Assembly: GCF_001411495.1 (NCBI RefSeq)
Contig: NZ_CP012982.1
Location: 1,674,001-1,738,000, forward strand
Direction of reading: 5' to 3'
DNA from: Burkholderia cepacia ATCC 25416
Lineage (GTDB): Bacteria > Pseudomonadota > Gammaproteobacteria > Burkholderiales > Burkholderiaceae
DNA length: 64,000 nucleotides
Within the stretch, counting starts at the first letter, position 1. Each line of letters opens with the position of its first letter. The notes beneath the pieces were generated by a model, which was not told where the DNA came from, made no database searches, and worked only from the letters and a program-made list of their open reading frames with translations. A program made the position numbers and the translations under genes. Of this stretch, positions 44,804 to 53,595 are shown piece after piece.

Positions 44804-47164
44804 GTGCTCAATCGTCTGGTCAGTCGCCTGGAAAGGCTTTTCTTCGGTCACCGCGCGATCGTACTCGCGGCGATCGCGTTGTTCACCGTCGCGATGGCCG
44901 TGTTCGCCGTGCAACTGCGCATGGATGCCGGCTTCGAAAAGCAGATGCCGATCGGGCACGAGTACATCCGCACGTTCCAGCAATACCGGAACGACCTGCT
45001 CGGCGCGAACCGGATCACGGTGGTCGTGCGTGCGAGGCACGGGTCGATCTGGTCGAAGCAGGGGCTGACGCGGCTGTACGACGTCACGCAGGCCGTCACG
45101 TACCTGCCGAACGTCGACCGGATCGGCGTGCGCTCGTTGTGGACGCCGAACGCGTTCGTCAACGAAGTGACCGACGAAGGGTTTCGCGCCGAGCCGATCA
45201 TTCCCGGCACGGTCACGCCCGACCAGTTGACGCCCGACATCGTCGCGCGCGTGCGCCGCGCGACGACGCTCGGCGGCTACGTCGGCACGCTCGTGTCTCA
45301 CGGCGAGGACAGCGCGATGATCACGGCCGAGCTGAACGAGCGCGACAGCGCCGGCAAGGTGCTCGACTACGTGGCATTCAATCACCTGCTCGAGGAGAAG
45401 ATCCGCAAGCCGTTCGAGGATGCCGGCTACGACGTCCAGATCATCGGCTTCGCGAAACAGATCGGCGATATCGCCGACGGCGCGACGGCCGTGCTCGGCT
45501 TCTGCGCGGTCGCGCTGCTGCTGACGACGCTCGCGGTGTACTGGTATTGCCATTCGGTGCGCTTCACGGTGCTGCTGGTCGCGTGCTCGCTGACGTCGCT
45601 CGTATGGCAGTTCGGCACCCTGAAGCTGCTCGGCTTCGGCCTCGATCCGCTCGCGGTGCTCGTGCCGTTCCTCGTGTTCGCGATCGGCGTGTCGCATGGC
45701 GTGCAGCAGGTGAACTTCATCGTCCGCGAGATCGCGCACGGGCAGAGTTCGTTCGATGCGGCGCGCCACAGCTTCAGCGGCCTGCTGATCCCCGGCGTGC
45801 TCGCGCTGATCACCGCGTTCGTGTCGTTCATCACGCTGTTGCTGATTCCGATTCCGATGGTGCGCGAGCTGGCGATCACCGCGTCGCTCGGCGTGGCCTA
45901 CAAGATCGTCACGAACCTGATCCTGCTGCCCGTCGCGGCATCGTGCTTCAACTTCACGAAAACCTATGCGGACAACTCGCTGAAGCGCGCGCAGCAGCGT
46001 GCGAAGCCGCTGCGCGTGCTCGCACGCGTGGCGGAGCCGAAGTACTCGGGCGTCACCGTCGCGCTGACGGTGGCGATCTTCGCGCTCGCCGCGTGGCAAA
46101 GCCGCGATCGCGTGATCGGCACGCTGCAGCCGGGTGCGCCGGAGCTGCGCGCGGACGCGCGCTTCAACCGCGACGCGACGTCGATCGCCGGCAACTACGA
46201 CATGGGCCTCGACTGGCTGACGGTGGCGATCGAATCGACCGGCAAGGCGTGCGACAACCCGGCGGTCGGCCTGTATGAGGACGACTTCTCGGCCGCGATG
46301 AAGACCGAGCCTGGCGTCGTATCGGTGCAGTCGTACTCGGCGATGCTGCGCGCGTACAACCAGGGCTACAACGAGGACTTCCCGAAGATGAACGTCGTGC
46401 CGATCGCCGCCGAGAACTACGGCGGGGTGTCGGTCGACGTGTCGCGCTTGAAGGGCTTCATGAGCCGCGACTGCGGGATGACGGCCGTGCACCTGTTCTT
46501 GACCGATCACAAGGCGACGACGATCAACCGCATCCTCGACGACGTGAAGCAGTACCGCGCGTCGCATCCGTTCCCGGGCATCACGGTGCGGCTCGCCGCA
46601 GGTAACGCGGGCGTGCTCGCCGCGACGAACGACGAAGTCGAGAAGAGCGAGCTGCCGATGATGCTCTACGTGTATGCGGCGATTCTGGTCCTCGTGTTCC
46701 TGGCCTATCGCGACTGGCGCGCGATGCTCGCCTGTTGCGTGCCGCTGTCGGTCGCGACGTTCATCGGCTACTGGTTCATGAAGGAGCTGCAGATCGGGCT
46801 GACCGTCGCGACGTTGCCGGTGATGGTGCTGGCAGTCGGCATCGGCGTCGATTACGCGTTCTACATCTACAACCGGCTGCAGGTGCATCTCGCGGGCGGG
46901 CAGGACATCGTGAAGGCCGTGCAGCACGCGATGCTCGAAGTGGGCGTGGCCACGATCTTCACCGCGATCACGCTGGCGATCGGCGTCGCGACGTGGAGCT
47001 TCTCGGCGCTCAAGTTCCAGGCCGACATGGGCAAGCTGCTCGCGTTCATGTTCATCGTGAACCTGGTGATGGCGATGACCGCGCTGCCCGCGCTCGCGTC
47101 GCTGCTCGAACGCTGGTTCCCGCGCCGCAAGCCGGCCCGCGCGCCGGGCCTGTTCAGCCACTGA
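44804..47164 (+). CDS. RND-superfamily transporter (MMPL / hydrophobe exporter-3 type)
   Basis: A 786-residue inner-membrane protein starting at GTG. TM1 is IVLAAIALFTVAMAVFAV, followed by a periplasmic loop and a first bundle of five helices (TAVLGFCAVALLLTTLAVYW, LAVLVPFLVFAIGVSHGVQQV, LLIPGVLALITAFVSFITLLLI). A second loop and second bundle follow (LYVYAAILVLVFLAY, TVATLPVMVLAVGIGVDYAFYIYNRL, LLAFMFIVNLVMAMTALPALASLL). The sequence GIGVDYAFYIYNRL matches the proton-relay helix of the family. It probably moves a hydrophobic substrate between membranes with the DUF1329 and DUF1302 proteins. Confidence 0.9.
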   Translation: MLNRLVSRLERLFFGHRAIVLAAIALFTVAMAVFAVQLRMDAGFEKQMPIGHEYIRTFQQYRNDLLGANRITVVVRARHGSIWSKQGLTRLYDVTQAVTYLPNVDRIGVRSLWTPNAFVNEVTDEGFRAEPIIPGTVTPDQLTPDIVARVRRATTLGGYVGTLVSHGEDSAMITAELNERDSAGKVLDYVAFNHLLEEKIRKPFEDAGYDVQIIGFAKQIGDIADGATAVLGFCAVALLLTTLAVYWYCHSVRFTVLLVACSLTSLVWQFGTLKLLGFGLDPLAVLVPFLVFAIGVSHGVQQVNFIVREIAHGQSSFDAARHSFSGLLIPGVLALITAFVSFITLLLIPIPMVRELAITASLGVAYKIVTNLILLPVAASCFNFTKTYADNSLKRAQQRAKPLRVLARVAEPKYSGVTVALTVAIFALAAWQSRDRVIGTLQPGAPELRADARFNRDATSIAGNYDMGLDWLTVAIESTGKACDNPAVGLYEDDFSAAMKTEPGVVSVQSYSAMLRAYNQGYNEDFPKMNVVPIAAENYGGVSVDVSRLKGFMSRDCGMTAVHLFLTDHKATTINRILDDVKQYRASHPFPGITVRLAAGNAGVLAATNDEVEKSELPMMLYVYAAILVLVFLAYRDWRAMLACCVPLSVATFIGYWFMKELQIGLTVATLPVMVLAVGIGVDYAFYIYNRLQVHLAGGQDIVKAVQHAMLEVGVATIFTAITLAIGVATWSFSALKFQADMGKLLAFMFIVNLVMAMTALPALASLLERWFPRRKPARAPGLFSH

Positions 47165-47195
47165 AGTTGACGCACATCCAGACGGAGATCCAGTC

Positions 47196-47480
47196 ATGGT
47201 CAAGACCTTTGCTGTGTGCGGCGCACTTTGCCTCGTGGCGACAGGCTTCGCACGCTTCCATGAAACGGTTGCGCAACAGCCCGCGCCGGCCCGCGCGTTC
47301 GCAACCAACGCGCAACGCGTCAGCGTGCGCCACGCCACGGGCGGCGAACCGGCCGTGGCCCCGTCGTCGAACGACGGCGACGCCGGACGTCAGGCGGCGG
47401 CCGCGCAGGTTGCCGACAAGCCGCCCGTCATCGCGCTCGGCGTCGCGCATGCCGGCTGGTCGGTGCTGTTCAGCCACTGA
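47196..47480 (+). CDS. Small secreted protein
   Basis: A 94-residue protein with an N-terminal hydrophobic signal (VKTFAVCGALCLVATGFA) and an Ala/Gln/Asp-rich body ending in ALGVAHAGWSVLFSH. I recognise no domain. It sits between the RND and YCF48-like genes with 31-base gaps, so it is a real operon member by position. Confidence 0.6.
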   Translation: MVKTFAVCGALCLVATGFARFHETVAQQPAPARAFATNAQRVSVRHATGGEPAVAPSSNDGDAGRQAAAAQVADKPPVIALGVAHAGWSVLFSH

Positions 47481-47511
47481 TGCCCGCGCACACCCCTACG
47501 GAGGTTCATCC

Positions 47512-48480
47512 ATGATCAAGACGCTCATTGCCTGTACCGCGCTGTGCGCCGCCGCGGCGGCCTTCGCGCAACCTCAGGACGGAACGGTGGCGGCCTGGGC
47601 CACGAAGCCCGCGCATGCGTGGGCCGCGCCGACGCACCGGATGCTGATGGATGCGGCGCGCGCCGGATCGCGGATCGTCGCGGTCGGTGAGCACGGCATC
47701 GTGCTGCTGTCCGACGACGACGGCAAGACCTGGCGGCAGGCGCGACGCGTGCCGGTTGCGGCGGCGCTGTCGGCCGTGTCGTTCGCGGATGCGAAGCACG
47801 GCTGGGCCGTCGGCCAGTGGGGCGCGATTCTCGCGACCTACGACGGCGGCGACACGTGGGTCACGCAGCGGCTCGATACGTCGGTCGACCAGCCGCTGTT
47901 CTCGGTGCTGTTCACGAACGCGCGGGACGGGATTGCCGTCGGCCTGTGGTCACTGATGCTGCAGACGCACGACGGCGGCAAGACGTGGGCGCGCACGACG
48001 CTGCCGAAGCCGCCGGGCGGCGGCAAGGCCGACCGCAATCTCTATCACGCGTTTGCCGATGCCGCACAGGCGCTCTACGTCGTGTCCGAACAGGGGATGG
48101 TGCTCAAGTCGGCCGACGGTGGCGCGAACTGGGTCTATCTGCCAACGGGCGGCAAGGGCACGTTGTGGTCGGGCGTCGCGATGCCGGACGGCCGGATCGT
48201 GGTCGGCGGGTTGCTCGGCAGCCTGTTCGAGAGCCACGACGGCGGTGCGACATGGACCGCGCTGAATACCGGCGCGCACAGCTCGATCACCGATCTCGTC
48301 GCGACCGGCGGCGGGCTGGTCGGCGTTGGGCTCGACGGACTGACGTTCACGCAGCGCGTCGCGGGCGGCCCGTTCGACGTCGCGCAGCGCGCGGATCGCG
48401 CGACGCTCACCGCCGCGCTGATCGACGCGCGCGGCAAGCCGGTGCTGTTTTCGCAGGACGGCGTGCTGGCCGCGCCGTGA
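47512..48480 (+). CDS. YCF48-like beta-propeller protein (BNR-repeat type)
   Basis: A 322-residue periplasmic protein with a signal peptide (IACTALCAAAAAFAQ) and repeated blades ending in DGGxTW-like Asp-box motifs (DDDGKTWRQ, DGGDTWVTQ, DGGKTWARTT, DGGANWVYL, DGGATWTAL). YCF48-like propellers usually accompany RND and DUF1302 systems and are assembly or binding factors rather than enzymes. The start at 47512 has GGAGGTTC before it. Confidence 0.88.
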   Translation: MIKTLIACTALCAAAAAFAQPQDGTVAAWATKPAHAWAAPTHRMLMDAARAGSRIVAVGEHGIVLLSDDDGKTWRQARRVPVAAALSAVSFADAKHGWAVGQWGAILATYDGGDTWVTQRLDTSVDQPLFSVLFTNARDGIAVGLWSLMLQTHDGGKTWARTTLPKPPGGGKADRNLYHAFADAAQALYVVSEQGMVLKSADGGANWVYLPTGGKGTLWSGVAMPDGRIVVGGLLGSLFESHDGGATWTALNTGAHSSITDLVATGGGLVGVGLDGLTFTQRVAGGPFDVAQRADRATLTAALIDARGKPVLFSQDGVLAAP

Positions 48481-48516
48481 GTTGAATCCGAAAAAAGGAA
48501 GGATGGAGTACGCAAG

Positions 48517-49998
48517 ATGAAAAGCAAGGACAAGCCGGACATGCAGGCCCGACGGCGGATATTGCGCGTCGCGGCCGCGAGCGCCGCGTCGCTCGCCGCC
48601 GGCGAGGTGTCGTTCGCCGAAGGCGCGGCGCCGGCAGCCGCCGATCGCGGCGTGTTCGACGTCGTCATCATCGGCGCCGGGCTCGCGGGGCTGACCGCCG
48701 CGCGCGACCTGCAGCGCGCCGGATGCGAATCGTTCGTCGTGGTCGAGGCGCGCGATCGCGTCGGTGGGCGGACCTACAACCACGATCTCGGGCACGGCGT
48801 GGTGTCCGAAGCCGGCGGCCAGTGGATCGGCCCGGGGCAGACGGCGATCGCCGACCTCGCCCGCGAACTCGGCGTCGATACGTTCCCGACCTATTACGCG
48901 GGCAAGACCGTCGTGCTGGCCGGCGACGCGCGCGTCGCCCAGGATTTCCACGGCGGATCGGGCGGCGACGACGCGCTCGGCGCGAAGCTCGGCGCACTCG
49001 CCCGCGGCGTGCCGTCGCGCGAGCCGTGGACCGCGCAGCACGCGGCGGAACTCGACAAGCTGACCTACGGCGACTGGCTGCGCAAGCAGGGCGTGACTTA
49101 TGAAGACGGCTACTTTCTCGGCCTCGCGGCGAAGCTGTCGCTCGGCGGCGCACCGGCCCAGCTCGGGCTGCTGCACTACCTGTCGATGATCAACAGCGCC
49201 GATTGCGACTACGCGAAGCTCGAATCGACCAAGGGCGGCGCACAGGAAACGCGCTTCGTCGGCGGCTCGCAGGTGCTGAGCATCCGGATGGCGAGCGAAC
49301 TCGGCGCGTCGAAGGTGCAACTGTCCTGCCCGGTGCGCAAGATCTCGGGCTGGGATCGCGACGTGGTCGACGTGCAGACCGATCGCGGCGTGCTGCGCGC
49401 GCGGCGGGTGATCGTCGCGCTCAATCCGGCGCTGTGCCAGCAGATCGTGTTCGATCCGCCGCTGCCGGACGGCCGCGCGCAGTTGCAGCGGAACTGGCCG
49501 GCGAATGCGCCGATGCGCAAGACGGTGCACGTGTACGACCGGCCGTTCTGGCGCGACGACGGCTACAACGGACAGATCTTCGAGGTCGGCGGCCCGGTGT
49601 TCATGGCGTACGACAACTCGCCGCCGGACGGCTCGGTCGGCGTGCTCGCCGCGTTCGTCGCGCCGGGCGCGCTGCCGGCCGAGCCGAAGGCCGCCGAGCG
49701 GACGCTGTCGGCCATTTTTGCGCGCGCGCTCGGCGACAAGGCGCTGCATCCGACGCAGTTCCACGACTACGACTGGGGCCGCGTCGATCCGTGGACGCTG
49801 CAGTGCATCCACCCGTTGCCGCCCGGGTTCTGGACAAAATGGGGCAAGTTCCTGCGCCCGGAAGCCGGCCGGCTGATCTGGTCGGGCACCGAGACGGCCG
49901 ACCTGTGGGCCGGCGCGATGGACGGCGCGGTGCGCTCCGGACACCGCGCGGCGTTGCAGGCGCTCGGCAAACTGGCCGGCCGCGGACGGGAGGCCTGA
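48517..49998 (+). CDS. Tat-exported flavin amine oxidase 2
   Basis: A 493-residue paralogue of the protein at 36206-37690 with the same domain order. The N-terminus QARRRILRVAAASAASLAAG is a twin-arginine signal, VVIIGAGLAGLTAARDLQRAG binds FAD, VEARDRVGGRTYNHD and SEAGGQWIGPGQ follow, and WSGTETADLWAGAMDGAVRSG closes the FAD site. The two differ mainly in the middle (substrate region), so they probably act on different intermediates. The next gene starts right after the stop and encodes another two-haem cytochrome c. Confidence 0.9.
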   Translation: MKSKDKPDMQARRRILRVAAASAASLAAGEVSFAEGAAPAAADRGVFDVVIIGAGLAGLTAARDLQRAGCESFVVVEARDRVGGRTYNHDLGHGVVSEAGGQWIGPGQTAIADLARELGVDTFPTYYAGKTVVLAGDARVAQDFHGGSGGDDALGAKLGALARGVPSREPWTAQHAAELDKLTYGDWLRKQGVTYEDGYFLGLAAKLSLGGAPAQLGLLHYLSMINSADCDYAKLESTKGGAQETRFVGGSQVLSIRMASELGASKVQLSCPVRKISGWDRDVVDVQTDRGVLRARRVIVALNPALCQQIVFDPPLPDGRAQLQRNWPANAPMRKTVHVYDRPFWRDDGYNGQIFEVGGPVFMAYDNSPPDGSVGVLAAFVAPGALPAEPKAAERTLSAIFARALGDKALHPTQFHDYDWGRVDPWTLQCIHPLPPGFWTKWGKFLRPEAGRLIWSGTETADLWAGAMDGAVRSGHRAALQALGKLAGRGREA

Positions 49999-50670
49999 AT
50001 GAAACGAACCTGGATGATCGGCGCGGCGCTCGTGATCGCGGGCGTGGCGGCAGCCGGCACGCTGTACGGACCCGACCTCGTCGACGGCATGCGTTACCAG
50101 AAGTCGATGGCCGCGATCGGCGAAGCCGACAAGGTCAACGGCGGCGCGTGGCCGCGGCCGCAGGAGACGTGTTTCTTCTGCCACGGCGTGCACGGGCAGT
50201 CGCAGAACGCGTGGTATCCGTCGCTGTCCGGCCAGCCGGCCACGTATATCGCCGCGCAACTGCGCGCGTTCGCCACGGACCAGCGCCGCAACGCGTATAT
50301 GGGGCCGCTTTCGCGCGAACTCGACGACGCGAAGATCGCCGCGCTGGCGACCTATTTCGCGCGGCAGGCGCCGGCGCGCAACGAGGCCGTGCCGGCCGAC
50401 GTGGCGCTCGACAAGCGGGGCATGGCGCTCGTGGAGGCGCGAAGCTGCCGCGCGTGTCACGGCGCGGCGCTGACCGGCAAGGATCCGGCGCCGCGCCTCG
50501 CCGGCCAAGGGCAGCTTTACCTGGAAACGCAACTGGCGGCGTTCCGCTCGGGCGAGCGGCACGATCCGACCGGCGCGATGAACGCGCTGGCCGCGACGTT
50601 GTCGGGCGACGACACGCGTGCGGTTGCGCACTATCTGGCCGGCCTGTCGCCGGACGGAGCGGCGAAGTGA
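49999..50670 (+). CDS. Two-haem cytochrome c (c4-like), partner of amine oxidase 2
   Basis: A 223-residue paralogue of the first cytochrome. The signal anchor is MIGAALVIAGVAAAGTLYGP. The haem sites are ETCFFCHGVHG (about residue 55) and RSCRACHGAAL (about residue 150). Candidate Met ligands lie in NAYMGPLSREL and GAMNALAATL. The ATG directly follows the amine-oxidase stop, so the two are tightly coupled. Role inferred as periplasmic electron acceptor. Confidence 0.9.
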   Translation: MKRTWMIGAALVIAGVAAAGTLYGPDLVDGMRYQKSMAAIGEADKVNGGAWPRPQETCFFCHGVHGQSQNAWYPSLSGQPATYIAAQLRAFATDQRRNAYMGPLSRELDDAKIAALATYFARQAPARNEAVPADVALDKRGMALVEARSCRACHGAALTGKDPAPRLAGQGQLYLETQLAAFRSGERHDPTGAMNALAATLSGDDTRAVAHYLAGLSPDGAAK

Positions 50671-50688
50671 TGCGCGAAACGCGTCAGG

Positions 50689-50762
50689 GCCGGGAATACC
50701 CTGCCTTTTTCTTTGCCGTTTACTTTGTCATAGTGACCTAAGATAGGTAATGTGTTCTACAA
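50689..50762 (+). promoter_or_regulatory. Conserved promoter/operator module, copy 3
   Basis: GGGAATACCC (50692-50701), a T-rich run, TTGTCA -35 (50725-50730) overlapping the palindrome GTCATAGTGAC (50727-50737), and TAATGT as -10 after a 17-base spacer (50748-50753). About 107 bases before the reductase-like gene. Confidence 0.85.
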
Positions 50763-50843
50763 AAGGGCACGCCGGATACGAAGCAGCAGTACCCGACCTC
50801 GAACCGAACCGGTTCTCGACAATTCACGTTTCAGGAGACAACC

Positions 50844-51974
50844 ATGGCTAAGCACCCCGTCGTCGTTTATGGCGCAAGCGGTTACACCGGCATGTTGATC
50901 ATGGACTGGCTGATCGACCAGAACATCCCGTTCACGGCGGTCGCGCGCAATGCGGGCCGCGCGAAGGAAATGATGGCGCAGCGCGTCGTGCGGCTCGAAT
51001 CCGCGCAATACGAAATCATCGAGGCGGAGCACGACGTCGATGCGCTCGTGAAGGCTTTCCGCGGGGCGAAGGTGGTGTGCAACACGGTCGGGCCGTTCTC
51101 GAGCTTCGGGCTCGTCGGCGTCGAGGCCGCGCTGAAGGCCGGCTGTCACCACCTCGATACGACCGGCGAACAGTCGTATATCCGTGCGGTGCGCGACGAA
51201 TTCGGTGAGCAGTATCGCCAGGCCGGCCTGCTGGTGTCGTCGTCGAACGCGTACATGTACACGTTCGCCGAGATCGCCGCCGAGCTCGCGCTCGAAACGC
51301 CGGGCATCGATGCGCTGGAGACGGCCACGCTGACGCGCGGCCCGCGCGGCGCGGCCGGCGTGAGCATCGGCTCGACCGCGACGATCTTCGACGGCGCGCG
51401 CCACGAGTCCTGCTACCTGTGGGAGAAGGCGCTCGTGCCGCACGCCGCGGACGCGTCGTTCACCGTCGCGACGCCGGAGCTGATGCAGCCGGTGTTCTGC
51501 CTGCCGTGGGGCGGCACGTCGCTGCCCGTCTATTTCGAGCACGATGCGCGCGTGCGCAGCTGCATCTCGTGCGTGGGCTTCTACGACAACAACGTGATGA
51601 AGCTGGTGCACCAGTTCGGACAGAAGTGGGAAGCCGAATACAAGCACCTGCCGCGCGAGCAACAGGACGAAGTGCTGAAGCAGGTCGTCGCGTCGACCAC
51701 GCCGACGATGCCGCCGCGCGAGCGCACGACGATCCAGCGCAGCGTCGATGTCGCGATCGGCCGCGGCCAGCTCGCGGCGGTGCGCGCGACCGTGCACGGC
51801 GTCACGCCGTACATCTCGACGGGCGCGATTCACGCGGCCGGCGTGCTCAAGCTGCTCGACGGCGATACCGCGCGCACCGGCTTCGCGTCCGGCTCGAAGG
51901 CATTCGGCCATCGCTACCTGCTCGGCTTCCTCGAACAGCGCGGGCTCGCGCGCGCGACGGTCACGCAACTGTGA
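50844..51974 (+). CDS. Saccharopine-dehydrogenase-like NAD(P)-binding protein
   Basis: A 376-residue protein. VVVYGASGYTGMLIMDWLID is a Rossmann loop, KVVCNTVGPFSSFGLVGVEAALKAGCHHLDTTGEQ is the family core, and the C-terminal half (RERTTIQRSVDVAIGRGQ) is a substrate domain. Relatives act as trans-acting enoyl reductases or saccharopine-type dehydrogenases; several are uncharacterised. As first gene after operator 3, with a ligase, thiolase and flavoenzyme downstream, it may reduce a C=C or C=N intermediate. Confidence 0.82.
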   Translation: MAKHPVVVYGASGYTGMLIMDWLIDQNIPFTAVARNAGRAKEMMAQRVVRLESAQYEIIEAEHDVDALVKAFRGAKVVCNTVGPFSSFGLVGVEAALKAGCHHLDTTGEQSYIRAVRDEFGEQYRQAGLLVSSSNAYMYTFAEIAAELALETPGIDALETATLTRGPRGAAGVSIGSTATIFDGARHESCYLWEKALVPHAADASFTVATPELMQPVFCLPWGGTSLPVYFEHDARVRSCISCVGFYDNNVMKLVHQFGQKWEAEYKHLPREQQDEVLKQVVASTTPTMPPRERTTIQRSVDVAIGRGQLAAVRATVHGVTPYISTGAIHAAGVLKLLDGDTARTGFASGSKAFGHRYLLGFLEQRGLARATVTQL

Positions 51975-52016
51975 CGGCCGCCGCCGCACCGGACCAGACC
52001 CAACGGAACTTGTGAC

Positions 52017-53570
52017 ATGGCCATTATCGATTTCTACGACCGCGGCTGGCGGCTCAATCCCGACGGCATCGCGTACATCCAGGACGATCGCAACTACACG
52101 TTCCAGGAGATCGGCGAGTTGTCGTGCCGCATCGCCAACGGCTTGCTCGCCGCCGGCTTCGCGAAGGAGGCGAAGGCGGCGGTGTGGGCCGACAACGACG
52201 TGATCGGCTGGAGCTGCGCGCTCGGGATGTGGCGCGCCGGGCTCGCGTACATCCCGGTGAACGGCCGCAACGCGGTGGCCGAGAACCAGTACGTGCTCGA
52301 TGCGTTCGACTGCGAAGTGCTGTTCTTCCATCAGGCATTCGCGGCCGCGATCGATGCGCTGCGGCCGAGCCTGCCGAAGATCCGGCTGTGGGTGTGCCTC
52401 GACGCCGACCTGCCGTGGGCACCGTCGCTGGCTTCGTGGAGCGAGCACCAGCCGGCGACGCCGCCGGCCGTCGATTACGCGATGGACGACGTCGTCGCGC
52501 TGTCGGCCACGGGCGGCACGACGGGCGCGCCGAAGGGCGTGATGAACACGCATCGTTCGCTGCAAACGTACTTCGCGCAATTCATGATCGCGATGACGTA
52601 CGACGATGCGCGCCCCGTGAATCTCGCCGCGGCACCGATGACGCACACGGCCGGCATGATGTCGCTGCCGTGCACCGCGCGCGGCGGCACGGTGGTCGTG
52701 CTGCCGAAGCCGGACCCGGCGCTGCTGCTCGGTGCGATCGTCAAGCACCGCGTGACCGAGTTCTTCCTGCCGCCGACCGTGATCTACCGGCTGCTCGACA
52801 TCCCCGGCATCGAGCAGGTCGACTTCTCGTCGCTGCGCTATTTCCTGTACGGCGCCGCGCCGATGTCGGTCGAGAAACTCAAGCGCGCGATCGACGTGTT
52901 CGGCCCGGTGATGACGGGCGGCTATGGGCAGACCGAGGCGCCCGCGTCGATCTCGTACCTGACGCCGGCCGAGCACTTTGTCGACGGCAAGCTCGCGTCC
53001 GACACACGGCTCGCGTCGGTCGGCCGCCCGAACCCGCTGGTGCGCGTCGAGATCGTCGGCGAGTGCGGCGAGCTGCTGAAGCAGGGCGAGACCGGCGAGA
53101 TCTGCGTACGCGGCGACCTCGTGATGAAGGGCTACTACCGCGCGCCGGACAAGACGGCCGAGACGATCGTCGACGGCTGGCTGCACACCGGCGACATCGG
53201 CCATCTCGATCGCGACGGCTATCTGCACATCACCGACCGCAAGAAGGACATGATCATCAGCGGCGGCTTCAACGTCTATCCGAGCGAGATCGAGCAGGTG
53301 ATCTGGGCGCATCCGGCCGTGCAGGATTGCGCGGTGATCGGCGTGCCCGACGACAAATGGGGCGAGGCCGTGAAGGCCGTGGTCGAACTCAATGCCGGGC
53401 AGCAGGTGAGCGCGGAAGAGCTCGTCGCGCTGTGCAAGGAGAAGCTCGGCTCGGTGAAGGCGCCCAAGAGCGTGGACTTCGTCGCGGCGCTGCCGCGCAG
53501 CACGGCCGGCAAGGTGCTGAAGAAGGACCTGCGCGAACAGTACTGGCAGGGTCAGCAACGCAGGATCTGA
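52017..53570 (+). CDS. AMP-forming acyl-CoA ligase
   Basis: A 517-residue adenylate-forming enzyme with all core motifs: LSATGGTTGAPKGVMNTH (A3 loop), MTGGYGQTEAPAS (A5), HTGDIGHLDRDGYLHITDR (A7), KKDMIISGGFNVYPSEIE (A8) and PRSTAGKVLKK with the catalytic Lys (A10). It activates a carboxylic acid with ATP and CoA; the chain type cannot be read from the sequence. It would feed the thiolase and acyl-CoA dehydrogenase in the same element. Confidence 0.93.
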   Translation: MAIIDFYDRGWRLNPDGIAYIQDDRNYTFQEIGELSCRIANGLLAAGFAKEAKAAVWADNDVIGWSCALGMWRAGLAYIPVNGRNAVAENQYVLDAFDCEVLFFHQAFAAAIDALRPSLPKIRLWVCLDADLPWAPSLASWSEHQPATPPAVDYAMDDVVALSATGGTTGAPKGVMNTHRSLQTYFAQFMIAMTYDDARPVNLAAAPMTHTAGMMSLPCTARGGTVVVLPKPDPALLLGAIVKHRVTEFFLPPTVIYRLLDIPGIEQVDFSSLRYFLYGAAPMSVEKLKRAIDVFGPVMTGGYGQTEAPASISYLTPAEHFVDGKLASDTRLASVGRPNPLVRVEIVGECGELLKQGETGEICVRGDLVMKGYYRAPDKTAETIVDGWLHTGDIGHLDRDGYLHITDRKKDMIISGGFNVYPSEIEQVIWAHPAVQDCAVIGVPDDKWGEAVKAVVELNAGQQVSAEELVALCKEKLGSVKAPKSVDFVAALPRSTAGKVLKKDLREQYWQGQQRRI

Positions 53571-53595
53571 ACCTGCTTCATATGGATTCCATACG

